From NCBI RefSeq assembly GCF_901709675.1, contig NC_051095.1:25835956-25899955 (forward strand): a stretch of 64,000 nucleotides of DNA. Direction: 5' to 3'. The position numbers and the translations under genes are program-made. The stretch's first letter is position 1; each line of letters opens with the position of its first letter. Below, piece by piece: positions 1 to 10,900 of the stretch. Under the pieces are notes generated by a model, which was given only the letters and a program-made list of their open reading frames with translations, searched no databases and was not told the origin of the DNA. Source of the stretch: Syngnathus acus (lineage: Eukaryota; Chordata; Actinopteri; Syngnathiformes; Syngnathidae).

Positions 1-530
1 TGTGTTAACAAAGTGTTCGGTCAGTTTGTGCTTGTTTGGATTGAGTAAATCAATGTTGAAGTCTCCACAGATGAAAATTGTTTTGCAACTGATTTTTGAA
101 AACACCTCCTCCATCCATTCTGTGAACAGTTCAATGCTAGAACCTGGTGTCCGATATATGCAGCTAATGATTACATTTTTCTTTTTTTCTTTGAGTATTT
201 CAATTGTTATGCATTCCAATATGTTGTTAACTACCATTGACATATCCTGTATCACCCTGACATTTAATGTCTTTTCCACATAGATCGCAACTCCTCCTCC
301 ACCTTTGTTTTGTCGATCTATGTGTATAAAGTCATATCCCTCCAGCTCAAAGTCCGCCCCTTTTACTGTGTTGATCCATGTTTCCGTTATTGCAATAATG
401 TTGAATGGGCGAGTAAACTGATGAAGATAATCCTTAATGTTTGTAAAGTTGGCATACAGACTCCTACTGTTAATATGTATAATAGACAGTTTGCTATCTT
501 TATTGATTCTATTAAATTCCTCATCAGTAT
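1..530 (-). pseudogene. LINE ORF2, APE-type endonuclease domain (cut by window edge)
   Basis: Read on the minus strand this stretch gives a continuous apurinic-endonuclease-like domain: an ITETW motif (catalytic Glu), a run of glycines in GGGGVAIYV, a CIYRTPG strand, then ICGDFNIDLL near position 50. This is the nicking endonuclease of Jockey-superfamily (L2/CR1-type) non-LTR retrotransposons, which cuts the target for target-primed reverse transcription. No stop is evident over about 170 codons, so this copy is relatively young. The reverse transcriptase would lie beyond the left edge and cannot be seen. It sits directly downstream, in minus-strand order, of the ORF1-like stretch at 569-1152. 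Family assignment below superfamily is inference. Confidence 0.8.
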
Positions 531-568
531 AATAACTGCAGTTATTGTTGATTGAGTTGAAGAAGTTG

Positions 569-1152
569 TTATCCGGGTACTTTTGCTTCCTCCGGTGTTC
601 CATTGAGCTTGATAAATATTTTACAGTTTGTAGTCCAGGTATGTTGAATTTTCTTCTGCTTCCTCAGGTAGCGTGCTTTTTTGGCAATATCAGCGTTGCG
701 CTTGGTCAGGTGCTCATTGATGTAGACGTCGGTTCCTCTCAGCTTTCTTCCTTGTTTTAATAGTGCAATCTTCTGTTTTTTGTTGACAAACCGCATGATG
801 ACAGCGGGTTTGTCTCCGGGGCTCCTCTTGGGCAGAGGGTGGCAAGCTTCGATGTTGTCGCAGTCCAGCTGTATCCCCTTGGACTGCAGGAAAGTAGCCA
901 CCTGTTGCTCCGTGGAACATCCAGTTCACCGGGCTCACCTCCCTCGCCAGCGGCCAATGCCCGGGCGTATAACCGGGCTTTGATGTTGACTCCGGAGATG
1001 ATCACATCGTTAATTCTGGTGGTGGGAAGCCGTTGATGCCTTCTTCGGACCCATGTTTGGGACGTGCTAGTCCAGGAGGTTAGCTTACTTTGCGTTTGTC
1101 GAGTGCCAACCAATACGTCGTTTCCGTCCGTCTGCTTCACTGTCTCTGTCAC
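569..1152 (-). pseudogene. LINE ORF1-like protein, frameshifted
   Basis: The minus strand encodes a basic protein in two frames. An upstream part ends in ...INDVIISGVNIKARLYAR, and a downstream part includes the segments IEACHPLPKRS, AVIMRFVNKKQK and GTDVYINEHLTKRNADIAK. The two join by a frame change near 900-910. Such a protein upstream of an APE/RT ORF is the usual ORF1 (nucleic-acid chaperone) of two-ORF fish LINEs. Spacing and orientation match the endonuclease at 1-530, so both belong to one element. The frameshift probably makes this copy ORF1-dead, unless it is a sequencing error. Confidence 0.65.
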
Positions 1153-1156
1153 ATTT

Positions 1157-1995
1157 CACATCTCAAGGCCAGGCCAAGTGTCATCTGTTTTGGAAATCCA
1201 GATATGGTCAGCATACGCCATATAGGACCTTTCTCCTATTGCTGAATATGCGATTTCATGAACAAGTGCATCTTTGTGACTTAAGCATTCTTTTTTGTGT
1301 TCTTTTAAAAATGGTCTATCTTTGTCATTCAAGCTGCTGTTACCGTTAATGACACGGGAGAGGGCCTCATTGTGTTGTTGCAATACATCACTGGGATGTG
1401 TGAGCTGAAGTGCCACTCATTTTGCATTCTTACAAAAGCAACCAGCTAAACAGCTGTGTTATTTCAGAGATATGACTGAATTTGTGAAGGTGATGGGAGC
1501 ATGTCTTTACTTTTACTAAGACTCCTACATAGAGGCAAGAGTGAAATTTGTTTAATGAACAGTATGTATCATTTATGCACTTGCATTCACACAGTTTGAA
1601 GGGCAACACATGTAAATCCTGAAACTCGCATGGTTGCTATGAAGCTGTTTGTCTTTACCATTGTGCAAGAGGTGTATTTCAGTTGACCACCATTTGCCTT
1701 GTCACGAAGGAATGGCTGTTTCTGCATGGGATGCATTTACCCATAAGGCAAGACAGAATAAAACTAAAATTTGCCATTTCTGTTGAAACCCATAAGGCAA
1801 GGCAGAATAATTTATAATAATAATTTCTGTTGAAATTGCGTGTGAAGGCGAAGAAGCTGAATAAAAATTTGGGGAATGCTACAGAATGATGTCAAATGAT
1901 ACTGACTAACAGGAAGTGTTATACAATAGCTGGGAATGAGCTGAAAATGTTGAGAAAAACTGTGAGAGAAATTGTGAGCGAAAAAACGGTGAGAG
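1157..1995. other. Unassigned stretch, no convincing gene
   Basis: An 86-codon reading frame exists on the minus strand (1156-1416) but has no motif I recognise. A short direct repeat (cccataaggcaagacagaat and close variant) occurs near 1740 and 1788. I see no splice-consistent exon, RNA gene or element boundary here. Confidence 0.4.
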
Positions 1996-2440
1996 AAAGA
2001 CGGGATGGAAGACAACAGCCCCCACACACACACACCAAATCGTCCATAACCCACACCCACTCCCATTGAATCAAACTCTACTGCGAACTCGCCCCACCCC
2101 AACGACTCATCACCCATCAAACTCGCCCCACACCGGCCTGGGCAACTGAATATAAGCTGACCAAAGAACCTTGAACGTTGCCTTTTCTGAATGGAGACTT
2201 TCTGCTCTTGAAGGGCCCAGCGCTGTATTGTACTTTCCTGAAAACAGAGCTTTCTTAACAAGAATTATGATTGAACTCAACCAACCTGTGTAAGTCTAAT
2301 TTCTGCTTCAGTGTCTTTGCATTTTCCTAAATCTGAAGAAATTAAACGAGCACGCAGTGAGTGAATTGGATAACAGGTGATTGGCAATGGCTTTTGCCGT
2401 GAGGCGCAGATAGCGCTCCCTAAATTGTGGACCAAATCCA
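1996..2440 (+). repeat. Dispersed LTR-like repeat, copy A
   Basis: This block is closely similar to 26773-27265 in the same orientation, sharing long runs such as gaatggagactttctgctc and ggcaatggcttttgccgtga. It ends close to a caaatccaaca stretch, a CA-type end. Two copies 25 kb apart with matching ends suggest an LTR or similar terminal repeat. The internal region of the parent element is missing here and the family is not recognised. Confidence 0.6.
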
Positions 2441-2447
2441 ACAGTAG

Positions 2448-2697
2448 GCGAAAAAACAGTGAGAAAACTGATAGGCGAGAAAAACGGTAGGCGAGAAAAA
2501 CGGTAAGTGAGAAAAACGGTGAGAGAAAAACGGAAGGCAAGAAAAATGGTAGGCGCAAGAAAAACGATAAGCAAGAAAAACGGTAAGCAAGAAAAACGGT
2601 AAGCCAGAAAAACGGTAAGTGAGAAAAACGATAAGCGAGAAAAACGGTAAGAGAGAAAAACGGTACGCAAGAAAAACGTTAGGGAGAAAAAACGTAA
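2448..2697. repeat. Minisatellite, about 16-18 bp unit
   Basis: About fifteen imperfect copies of a unit like gcgagaaaaacggtaa run head to tail. Unit length varies slightly through gain or loss of A residues. All minus-strand reading frames stay open across it and give low-complexity VFLAYRFSRLPFF-like translations, which are artefacts of the repeat and not proteins. Confidence 0.9.
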
Positions 2698-2698
2698 G

Positions 2699-3110
2699 TG
2701 TCAGTGTCCGGGGTGGCATACTTCTATTGTCCACAGGGAGCAACTGTGAGCAGAGTGCAGAGGGCCCAGGTGCGACTCATCAGGCTCGTTAAAGGAGAGC
2801 TCTTAAGGAGCATGCTGTCAACTGCTCGTCGCCTGAGTGTCTCTTCAGTGTGGTCAGCTCCACAGTTGCCTCTAGCTCCTTGATCTCGCTCATAAGTCTA
2901 TTCCTGCTCATCAACGCCACGTTCTTCAGTTCCTCCGGTTCCCTCCACCGATCACCGCCAAGATCTACCCCGTTCTGGCTGAACTCCTCACGCTCCGCCA
3001 CTGCTGCCCCGCTCCGTGCTCCTGGCTCCGATCATCCCGCTCTACCTCCACCGCAGCTCCTCCAATAAACACTCCTCACTCATTCTGGACGTCTGAGTTG
3101 GTTTTTCTGC
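2699..3110 (+). repeat. Putative 5' LTR/leader remnant of the Ty3/gypsy element
   Basis: The stretch starts with a TGTCAG-type end at 2699 and carries an AATAAA polyadenylation signal at 3064. The gag-like reading frame follows directly. Position, polarity and the poly(A) signal fit an LTR. No matching 3' LTR survives in the window, because the 3' end of the element was lost at the Tc1 junction at about 7420, so the boundaries are inferred. Confidence 0.45.
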
Positions 3111-4130
3111 ATGTGGATCAAATCAGTCGCTAAAACGAAGACAGAACACTCAGGCCAATCAAACCCAGCAGAGCCACTCAGACGCGCCCTCGCAGAACAG
3201 CAATACCAACTCCAATCCCACGAGTCCACTCTCCAAGCCCTCCTGGAGCAGCAGCAGCGAACCAACGATCAACTGGAACGTGACCAGATTGCTTCAACAC
3301 ACCCAGGTCAGAGAAACCCCCTTGCCGCCAGCTGGCGCCTCGAGCTCCTCAGTATCGCCGCCGAGTCTGCACTTTGGTGAGGTTCGTTCCCCTCATCCCG
3401 GAGAAGTTCTCCGGCGAAGGTGGTAATTGCGGAGGTTTCCTCCTGCAGTGTTCGCTAGTTTTTAATCGGTCTCCCCAGTCTTTTTCCCACGACGGAGCTA
3501 AGATCTCGTTTATTTTGGGACTCCTCACGGGCAAGGCGCTGAAATGGGCAGAAGCCCGGTTTTCTGACTGCAGGCATTTTGGCTGTTCTTACGATGAGTT
3601 TTTAAAGGAATTTAAGCAGACCTTTTCGACCGAGACCGATCAGACTGGTGTGTCTCGCCAGTTGTGGGGGCTTAGGCAAGGGAACAGCATCGTGTCAGAT
3701 TTCTCTATTGAGTTTCGTACGTTAGCAGCTGCGTCCGGGTGGGGCCCTGTAGCCTTGAAAACGTTTTTTTTTTTCAAGCCTTAAATGAGTCCTTAAAGGA
3801 TGAACTGGCAGTCCCGGAAGAACCAGGGACTTTGGACGACCTGATTTCCCTGGCCATTAGGTTGGACAATCAAATTAGGGAGAGACGGAGAAGCTCCCAA
3901 TGGGAGCGGACGGAGGAGCGATCACGTTTTTTTTTAACCAGGCCCAGTCCGCCCAGGCGATCGCCTAGCCAGTCCTCTCCAGAACCCGAGGCCATGCAGA
4001 TTGGCCCGACTCTCCCCGGAGGAGCTGCAGCGGCGCCGCGAGTCCCGACAGTGTCTGTACTGCGGCTCCCCGGATAATTTCATTGCCTACTGTCCAGTTC
4101 GGCCAAAAGAGCGGGTCCGACGGTCTTGAG
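3111..4130 (+). pseudogene. Ty3/gypsy chromovirus gag, frameshifted
   Basis: The reading begins MWIKSVAKTKTEHSGQSNPA and then a glutamine-rich region (LAEQQYQLQSHESTLQ), continues with the capsid-like core GGFLLQCSLVFNRSPQSF and FILGLLTGKALKWAEARF, and later a LNESLKDELAV stretch and an arginine-rich tail. These are hallmarks of fish chromovirus gag (structural protein of the retrotransposon particle). It is broken by frame changes near 3370 and at a T run at about 3765-3775, with another T run near 3927. A cysteine-bearing CLYCG-like end near 4055 may be what is left of the zinc knuckle. The gene is non-functional. Confidence 0.8.
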
Positions 4131-4882
4131 GGGAGGACCGCCGGACCAGCCAACAAGTGTTAAGTCTCCTCGCTTCTCCCTACCCGCCATGATGTCTGTG
4201 CACAACCATCACTACAAGCTATCCGCGCTGGTCGACTTGGGGTGCGAGAGAAACTTGATCGACCAGGAATTCGTCTCCCGAGCCAAAGTCGAGATGGAGC
4301 CTCTCCCTACGCCTCTCGCTGTCTCTACCCTGGATGGCAGAGGGCTCTCTCGCATAACCCAACGCACCAAACCCGTGGAGCTAATCATCTCTGGCAACCG
4401 TCATGAAATCATTTCCTTTTATGTCTTCCCCGTAAGACAGTCAGCCCTTGTACTTGGTTTCCCCTGGCTCCAGAGACACAACCCTCAGATCAACTGGTCA
4501 GAATGCAATATCGAGTCCTGGTCCACGACGTGCTTGTCCTCTTGTCTTCAGTCTGCCGTGCCATCTCACCCGCCCCTAGTAGCACCCGAGGAACCTGGTC
4601 CGATCGATCTTTCACAAGTGCCCAGAGAATACCATGACCTAAGACAGGTTTTTAACAAGAGCAAGGCTTCATCCTTACCACCACATCGCCCCTATGATTG
4701 CGCCATAGAGCTTCTTCCCGGAGCTCCGCTACCGTCCAGTAGACTCTACAATATCTCACGCACCGAGAGACAAGTTATGGAGACTTACGTACATCAATGA
4801 ATCACTGGCCGCTGGCATCATTCGTCCGTCCTCCTCACCCCCCCAGGGGGCAGGTTTCTTCTTTGTGGGCAAGAAGGATAAG
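4126..4882 (+). pseudogene. Ty3/gypsy protease and start of reverse transcriptase
   Basis: The frame runs through a retropepsin-like region: ALVDLGCERNLID (the expected D-S/T-G active site reads DLG here, so it is changed), then LVLGFPWLQRHNP, the usual segment after the protease. Next come SQVPREYHDLRQVFNKSKA and [20 protein letters not shown], the conserved start of chromovirus reverse transcriptase. One frame change occurs near 4795, followed by the [10 protein letters not shown] region. The RT palm is absent: sequence stops at about 4882, where the palindrome at 4883-5919 begins, and resumes in RNase H. The polyprotein is clearly dead. Confidence 0.85.
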
Positions 4883-5919
4883 TGTTGGGTTCACAACATT
4901 TATTTGAAAAGAACCTCACAGAGGCAGGAGATGTCTTTGATGGCAAGCGACTTCTGCAGAAGGGCGCAAACCAGACACACAGCAAGTGTGGCTGAGAGTC
5001 GCGCTCTTCCTCCAGTTTGGTCGTGCCTTTTATTGAGGAACAACAATGGGGGGAGTCTACATGAATGCATAGTTTCTTAAACAGGAAGGACATCTCCTAA
5101 TTAAATCTCATGACCACAGAACAACAGGGATGCTATTATAGAAAGAGCAGTATGGTCGTCAAATGACTAACTAAGTTAAACATCCGTGGCGTACTCATGA
5201 CTTTAGATTAAATAAGACATTTGTCTGCTTTAGCCATCTCATAATAGACTCATGACCTGGTCATGACTAGCTAACGTAGGAGTTTATTGTATAACGCGAT
5301 TCATGACTCCGGTCATGTGCTCCTTAGCCAGCCATATGCTCCCAAGTCATTATCACGAGGTCAAACTGTCACTGTGTGCAAGATCTTCCACAGTATGTGA
5401 CAGTTTGACCTCGTGATAATGACTTGGGCGCATATGGCTGGCTAAGGAGCACATGACCGGGGTCATGAATCGCGTTATACAATAAACTCCTTCGTTAGCT
5501 CGTCATGACCAGGTCATGAGTCTATTATGAGATGGCTAAAGCAGACAAATGTCTTATTTAATCTAAAGTCATGAGTACGCCACGGATGTATGCATCTCAG
5601 GGGCACTAAGACCCTCCTGCTTAACTTTGTTAAAGTCATTAGACAACCATACTGCTCTTTCTATAATAGCATCCCTGTTGTTCTGTGGTCATGAGATGTA
5701 ATTATGAGATGTCCTTCCTGTTTAAGAAACTATGCATTCATGTAGACTCCCCTCATTGTTGTTCCTCAATAAAAGGCACGACCAAACTGGAGGAAGAGAG
5801 CAAATCTCAGCCACACTTGCTGTGCGTCTGGTTTGCGCCCTTCTGCAGAAGCCGCTTGCCATTGAAGACATCTCCTGCCTCTGTGAGATTCTTTTCAGAT
5901 AAATGTTGTGAACCCAACA
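4883..5919. repeat. Giant palindrome: two LTR-like arms, head to head
   Basis: The left arm (4883-5372) is the reverse complement of the right arm (about 5396-5919), with a spacer of about 23 bp. Outer ends read TGTTGGGTTCACAAC and GTTGTGAACCCAACA. The right arm alone looks like an LTR: it starts TGTGACAG, ends CCCAACA, and has AATAAA at about 5769. The left arm has small deletions relative to the right. The structure lies between the RT start and RNase H of the gypsy element. I could not find a convincing target duplication around it. Confidence 0.85.
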
Positions 5920-5929
5920 GGCACCAATC

Positions 5930-6215
5930 CTAATTCATCCAGATCCCTGCAAACAGTTTACCCTGGAGGTCGACGCTTCCGACACAGGAGTAGGGGCTAT
6001 CTTGTCACAGCGCTCGGTCTCTGATGGGAAGCTTCACCCGTGCCTTTTTCTCCTGACATCTGTCACCCGCAGAGAAGAATTATGATGTCGGTGACCGGGA
6101 ACCTTTGGCCATTAAATTGGCGCTTGAGGAGTGGCATCACTGGTTGGAGGGCACTGAGCAATCCGTGCTGGTCTGGACCAACCACAAGAATCTGTCGTAT
6201 CTACAGTCCGCCCAG
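5930..6215 (+). pseudogene. Ty3/gypsy RNase H fragment
   Basis: Across frame changes the translation gives the RNase H start around an EVDASDT-like region, then [35 protein letters not shown] and [14 protein letters not shown]. These motifs belong to the RNase H domain that degrades the RNA strand during reverse transcription. The connection domain and all of the RT palm are missing upstream. Downstream it jumps directly into the integrase core at about 6215, so the rest of RNase H and the HHCC zinc-binding domain of integrase are also deleted. Confidence 0.8.
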
Positions 6216-6434
6216 GTGTGGAAACAGTTCTGTTCAGCCCTCGATGCGATGGTCTCCCTGACATCGGGCTACCATCCCCAGACGAACGGGCAGACTGAGC
6301 GCTTGAACCAGGAGCTCGAGGCCGCGCTCCGATGTCTCTGCTCTGATAACCCGTCCGAGTGGAACAAGTTTCTCCCCTGGGTAGAGTATGCCCACAATTC
6401 TCATGTCTCCTCTGCCACAGGACTCTCCCTGTTC
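6216..6434 (+). pseudogene. Ty3/gypsy integrase core fragment
   Basis: The translation contains [20 protein letters not shown] (the [12 protein letters not shown] block carrying the third catalytic residue, Glu) followed by [19 protein letters not shown]. This is the C-terminal half of the DDE catalytic core. The first two catalytic Asp residues are missing because of the internal deletion that joins it to RNase H. It is interrupted at 6434 by an insertion and continues at 6888. Confidence 0.85.
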
Positions 6435-6887
6435 TGCCCCGAAACTTGTCTGTTTGACTGTATTATATTGGTTTATATTGCGTTTGATAGATAGACTTTT
6501 ATTTTGAAGGCGATGTCTAGCAGGAAGTCGGCCGTCGGCCATTTTGTTTTAATCACAACAAACCGTGTGCAGCTAGTGCTAGTCAAGTGTTCATCCATGG
6601 TCATCCTTGTTTCTGTTTGTGCCTTCGACATCATCGTCTGTAAGTTTCCATTTATACTTTAAAGCTCAATCATATTTTCGTATTATTTATGAGGAGTCTT
6701 TATTGTAAGTATGAATGTTTATGTCGTATTTTTTCTGTATCGCTTTTCAGTTTTACTCCATGTTTTGGGAGAACACTGCAATTAAAAAGGAGCTTTGGAA
6801 GCTATACCCTGACTCAGCGTCTACCTTAGCAGGAGTTAGGCTTACTGCTGAATTGGTGTTAGAAACACACACAAGGAGAGCAGGAAA
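6435..6887. mobile_element. Unclassified 453-bp insertion in integrase
   Basis: The integrase reading frame stops here and resumes after it. The flanks ctccctgttc (6425-6434) and ctccccgttc (6888-6897) match at 9 of 10 positions and look like a target duplication. The insert contains a 65-codon plus-strand frame with no recognised motif, no terminal inverted repeats that I can see and no poly(A) tail. It may be a truncated retroelement or a processed host fragment. Confidence 0.5.
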
Positions 6888-7424
6888 CTCCCCGTTCGAG
6901 ATTTCGTTAGGTTATCAACCGCCGCTGTTCCCAGCCGACGACAAGGAGATCGCGGTCACGTCTGTTCGCCACCATATACGACGCTGCAAGAACGTTTGGT
7001 CCAACGCCATCAAGGCCCTTCACCGGTCCATCGAACAGAACCGCAAGTATGCCGACCGACGACGCATGCCTGCCCCACTTTATTCCTCAGGTCAGAAGGT
7101 CTGGCTTTCCTCTCGAGATGTCCCCCTCAAGTCCATGTCATGAAAACTGGCCCCCTGCTTCATCGGGCCATATGAGATCCTGGCAGTGATTAGTCCTTCG
7201 GCGGTCCGTCTCCGTCTTCCTCCGAGCCTCCGAGTCCATCCCACCTTCCACGTCTCACAGATTAAGCCGGTCGAGTCCAGTGCGCTTCTTCCCCCGGCCG
7301 AGCCCGCGCCTCCTGCCCGGGATCTTGATGGCAACCCGGTCTACCCGGTCCGACGGATCGTGGACGCCCGTCGGCGGGGCCGTGGGTGGCAGTACCTCGT
7401 CGGCTGGGAGGGCTACGGTCTTTG
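6888..7424 (+). pseudogene. Ty3/gypsy integrase C-terminus and chromodomain
   Basis: The frame continues PFEISLGYQPPLFP, then IRRCKNVWSNAIKALHRS, QKVWLSSRDVPLK, and after an in-frame stop near 7141 [52 protein letters not shown] and GWEGYG. The last segment is a chromodomain, a histone-mark reader that steers chromovirus integration. This identifies the element as a chromovirus (Sushi-like group). The chromodomain is cut at about 7424 by the junction with the Tc1 element. Confidence 0.85.
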
Positions 7425-7552
7425 AATGATCCAATGTTGTCCTAAATGACTGATGATGATAAATAGAATGCACCTGTGTGTAAGCAAGTCTCCGTATAAA
7501 TGCACCTGCTCTTTGATAGTCTCAGGGTTCTGTTTAAAGCGCAGAGAGAACC

Positions 7553-7989
7553 ATGAAGACAAAGGAACACACCAGGCAGGTCCGAGATACTGTTGTGGAG
7601 AAGTTTAAAGCCGGATTTGGATACAAAAAGATTTCCCAAGCTTTAAACATCTCAAGGAGCACTGTGCAAGCAATTATATTGAAATGGAAGGAGTATCAGA
7701 CCACTGCAAATCTACCAAGACCCGGCGGTCCCTCCAAACTTTCATCTCAAACAAGGAAAAGACTGATCAGAGATGCAGCCAAGAGGCCCATGATCACTCT
7801 GGATGAACTGCGGATAACCACAGCTGAGGTGGGAGAGTCTGTCCATAGGACAACAATCAGTCGTGCACTGCACAAATCTGGCCTTTATGGAAGAGTGGCA
7901 AGAAGAAAGCCATTTCTCAAAGATATACATAAAAAGTCTCGTTTAAGGTTTGCCACAAGCCACCTGGGAGACACACCAAACATGGAAGA
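7553..7989 (+). pseudogene. Tc1 transposase, N-terminal part
   Basis: The start MKTKEHTRQVRDTVVEKFKA is the conserved Tc1 N-terminus. It is followed by paired helix-turn-helix DNA-binding domains (YKKISQALNISRSTVQAIIL, then RPSKLSSQTRKRL-type with a G for R change giving GGPSKLSS) and RTTISRALHKSGLYGRVARR. These bind the terminal inverted repeats. The frame is intact up to about residue 143 (LGDTPNM), where the LINE was inserted. The catalytic domain resumes at 11239. Confidence 0.9.
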
Positions 7990-10900
7990 CTTAGACTTAG
8001 ACAGAACTTTATTGTCATTTTGTCAACACTAGGTGTGTACAAAACGAAATTTCGTTGCATACGGCTTTCAGCAATGTAGAGGTATTTCGGCTGGTTAAAA
8101 AAAAAGTGACATTCTATATAAAAATATGAAATAAGATAATTATAAAGTACAAGGTGCAGCAGTGATAAAGTATGTGAACAGTGCAGGAGACAAAAACAGT
8201 ATTTACAAGTGTGCAGAGGAGTGCTACGTTTGAATGTTCAACAGTCTGACGACAGCAGGGAAAAAACTATTGCAGAACCTGGTGGACCTGCAGCGGATGC
8301 TGCGAAACCTCTTCCCAGAGGGCAGCAGGGAGAACAGTCCATGGTGGGGGTGTGATGGGTCACTGATAATATTTCGGGCTCGGGACACGCAGCGCTGGGA
8401 TGACAAGTCCTGAATGGAGGGAAGAGGAGCCCCGATGATCCTCTCTGCTGTCCTCACCACTCTCCTCAGGTTCTTCCAATCGGAGGCGCTGCAACCTCCA
8501 CACCACACCGAGAGACAGCTTGTCAGAATGCTCTCTATGGTGCTTCGGTAGAACGTCCTCATGATGGGTGGGGGCAGGTGGGCTCTCCTCATCCTCCGCA
8601 GGAAGTACAAGCGCTTCTGTGCCCTCTTGACCAGTGTTGTGGTGTTCACAGTCCAGGTGAGGTCGTCTGTGATGTGGACTCCCAGGAATTTAGTGCTGCT
8701 GACCACCTCCACAGCTGAGCTGTTGATGATCAGTGGAGCGTGGTGAGGCTGGTTCTTCCTGAAGTCGACGATGATCTCCTTCGTCTTCTCCACATTCAGG
8801 ATCAGGCTATTTTCTCTGCACCAGCCCACCAACTGCTCCACCTCCTCTCTGTAGTCCAGGTCGTTGTTGTCCCTGATGAGGCCCACCACCGTTGTGTCGT
8901 CTGCAAACTTCACGATGTGATTGGTGGTGAACCTGGGGGCGCAGTCGTGTGTCATCAGGGTGAACAGCAGGGGGCTCAGGACGCAGCCCTGAGGGGAGCC
9001 TGTGCTGAGGGTGATGACATCGGAGGTGTTCTGTCCGACCCGGACTGACTGAGGTCTGTTGGTGAGGAAGTCTAGCAGCCAGTTCCGAAGGGGGGTGCTG
9101 AAGCCCAGGTGTTCCAGTTTTTCCACCAGATGTTGTGGAATGATGGTATTAAACGCTGAGCTGAAGTCCAGGAACAGCAACCGCACGTGAGTGTTCCTCT
9201 CCTCCAGGTGAGCCAGGCTCAGGTGAAGAACGGAGGAGATGGCATCCTCAGTGGAGCGGTTCTGCCGGTAGGCAAACTGGAACGGATCGAATGTTGGGGG
9301 GAGTCTGGAGACGATGTGATCTTTGAGCAGCCTTTCGAAGCACTTCATCATGATGGGAGTCAGTGCCACAGGTCTGTAGTCATTCCATGAGGTGATTTGA
9401 GGTTTCTTCGGCACCGGAATGATGGAGGCAGCCTTGAAGCACACTGGCACTTTGGCTTGGTCCAGCGAGATGTTAAAAATGTCTGTGATGACACCAGCCA
9501 GCTGGCCTGCACATTCCTTGAACACCCGCCCAGGTATGTTGTCGGGGCCTGGGGCCTTACGTGGGTTGACTCTTCTCAGAGTCTTCCACACGTCGGCTGA
9601 GTCAAGGCAGAGGACCTCCTCTTCCTGGTGGGGAACAGTTTTAACTGCCGGAGTGCTGTTTAGTGCCTCAAAACGCCCAAAGAAGTTATTTAGACCATTT
9701 AGGAAGTCAGCATCAACCTCACCCACCGGGGGGGAGGGTGAGTTGTAGTCCGTGATCGCCCGTATGCCTTGCCACATACTCCTGGTGTTATTGGCGTCGT
9801 GGAAAAAATCCTGAATTTTCCGACTGTGGCTTCGCTTCGCTAGCCTGATGGCACGGTTCAAGTTGGCTCTCGCTGTCCTCAGTGCCTCCTTGTCGCCAGA
9901 CTTGAAGGCTGAGTTCCGTGCTCGTAGCATATGACGTACATCCTCAGTCATCCAGGGTCGTTGGTTGGCTCGGGTGATGATGTTCTTAGTGGTGCTGACG
10001 TCCTCGGAGCATTTGTTGATGTAGGCTGACACAGTCATGGCGTACTCATCAATGTTGATCTGATTGTCATATGTTGCTGCTGATTTGAACATGTCCCAGT
10101 CAGAGCACTCAAAGCAGTCCTGGAGTGCCTCCATGGCCCCCTCAGACCACACCCTCACCTGCTTCACTGTGGGTTTTGCTCTGATCAGCAGGGGCCTGTA
10201 TGCAGGGGTTAGCATAACAGATAGGTGGTCTGAAGAGCCGAGGTGGGGGCGGGGGGCTGCTCTGAATGCATCCTTTATATTGGTGTAAACCAAGTCCAGA
10301 GTGTTCTCTCCCCGAGTTGGAAAATCCACGTGTTGGTAAAAATGAGGGAGAATAGTCTTCATGCTAGCCTGGTTGAAGTCCCCAGCAATGATGAAAACCC
10401 CCTCTGTGTGCGTGGATTGCAGCTCACTGATCGTCCGATAGAGAACCCTCATGGCCTCTTTAGTGTTAGCGCTAGGAGGCACGTACACAGCCGTGATGCT
10501 AACAACAGTAAACTCTCTGGGCAGGTAGAAGGGTCTGCAGTTAACAGTCAAAAGCTCGATGTCCGAAGAGCAGAAGCTGGCGACAGATCTAGCATTTTTG
10601 CACCAGTTGTTGTTGATGTAGACACACAGCCCACCTCCTCGGGATTTACCGCTTAGCTCGCTGTTTCTGTCGGCGCGGAATGTAGCGAGCCCCTCCAGGC
10701 TAACGGCGTTGTCCGGCATTGATGAGTTCAGCCATGTCTCCGTCAGGATGAGAGCGCAGCAGTTCCTAACTTCCCTCTTTGAAGAGAGTTCCAGTTTTAG
10801 ATGGTCCATTTTATTATCCAGTGAGCGGACGTTGGAGAGGAAGATGGATGGAAGCGGCGGTTTGTAGGGGTTAGCTCTCAGCTTAGCCGTTAGCCCACCT

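Noticed and set aside
1156-1416. 86-codon minus-strand frame as a gene or exon
   Set aside because: No motif recognised and no splice or element context. Noted as unassigned sequence only.
2277-2743. Minus-strand frames rich in FLAYRFSRLPFF repeats, superficially like a membrane protein
   Set aside because: They arise from the 16-18-bp minisatellite, whose lack of stops keeps several frames open at once.
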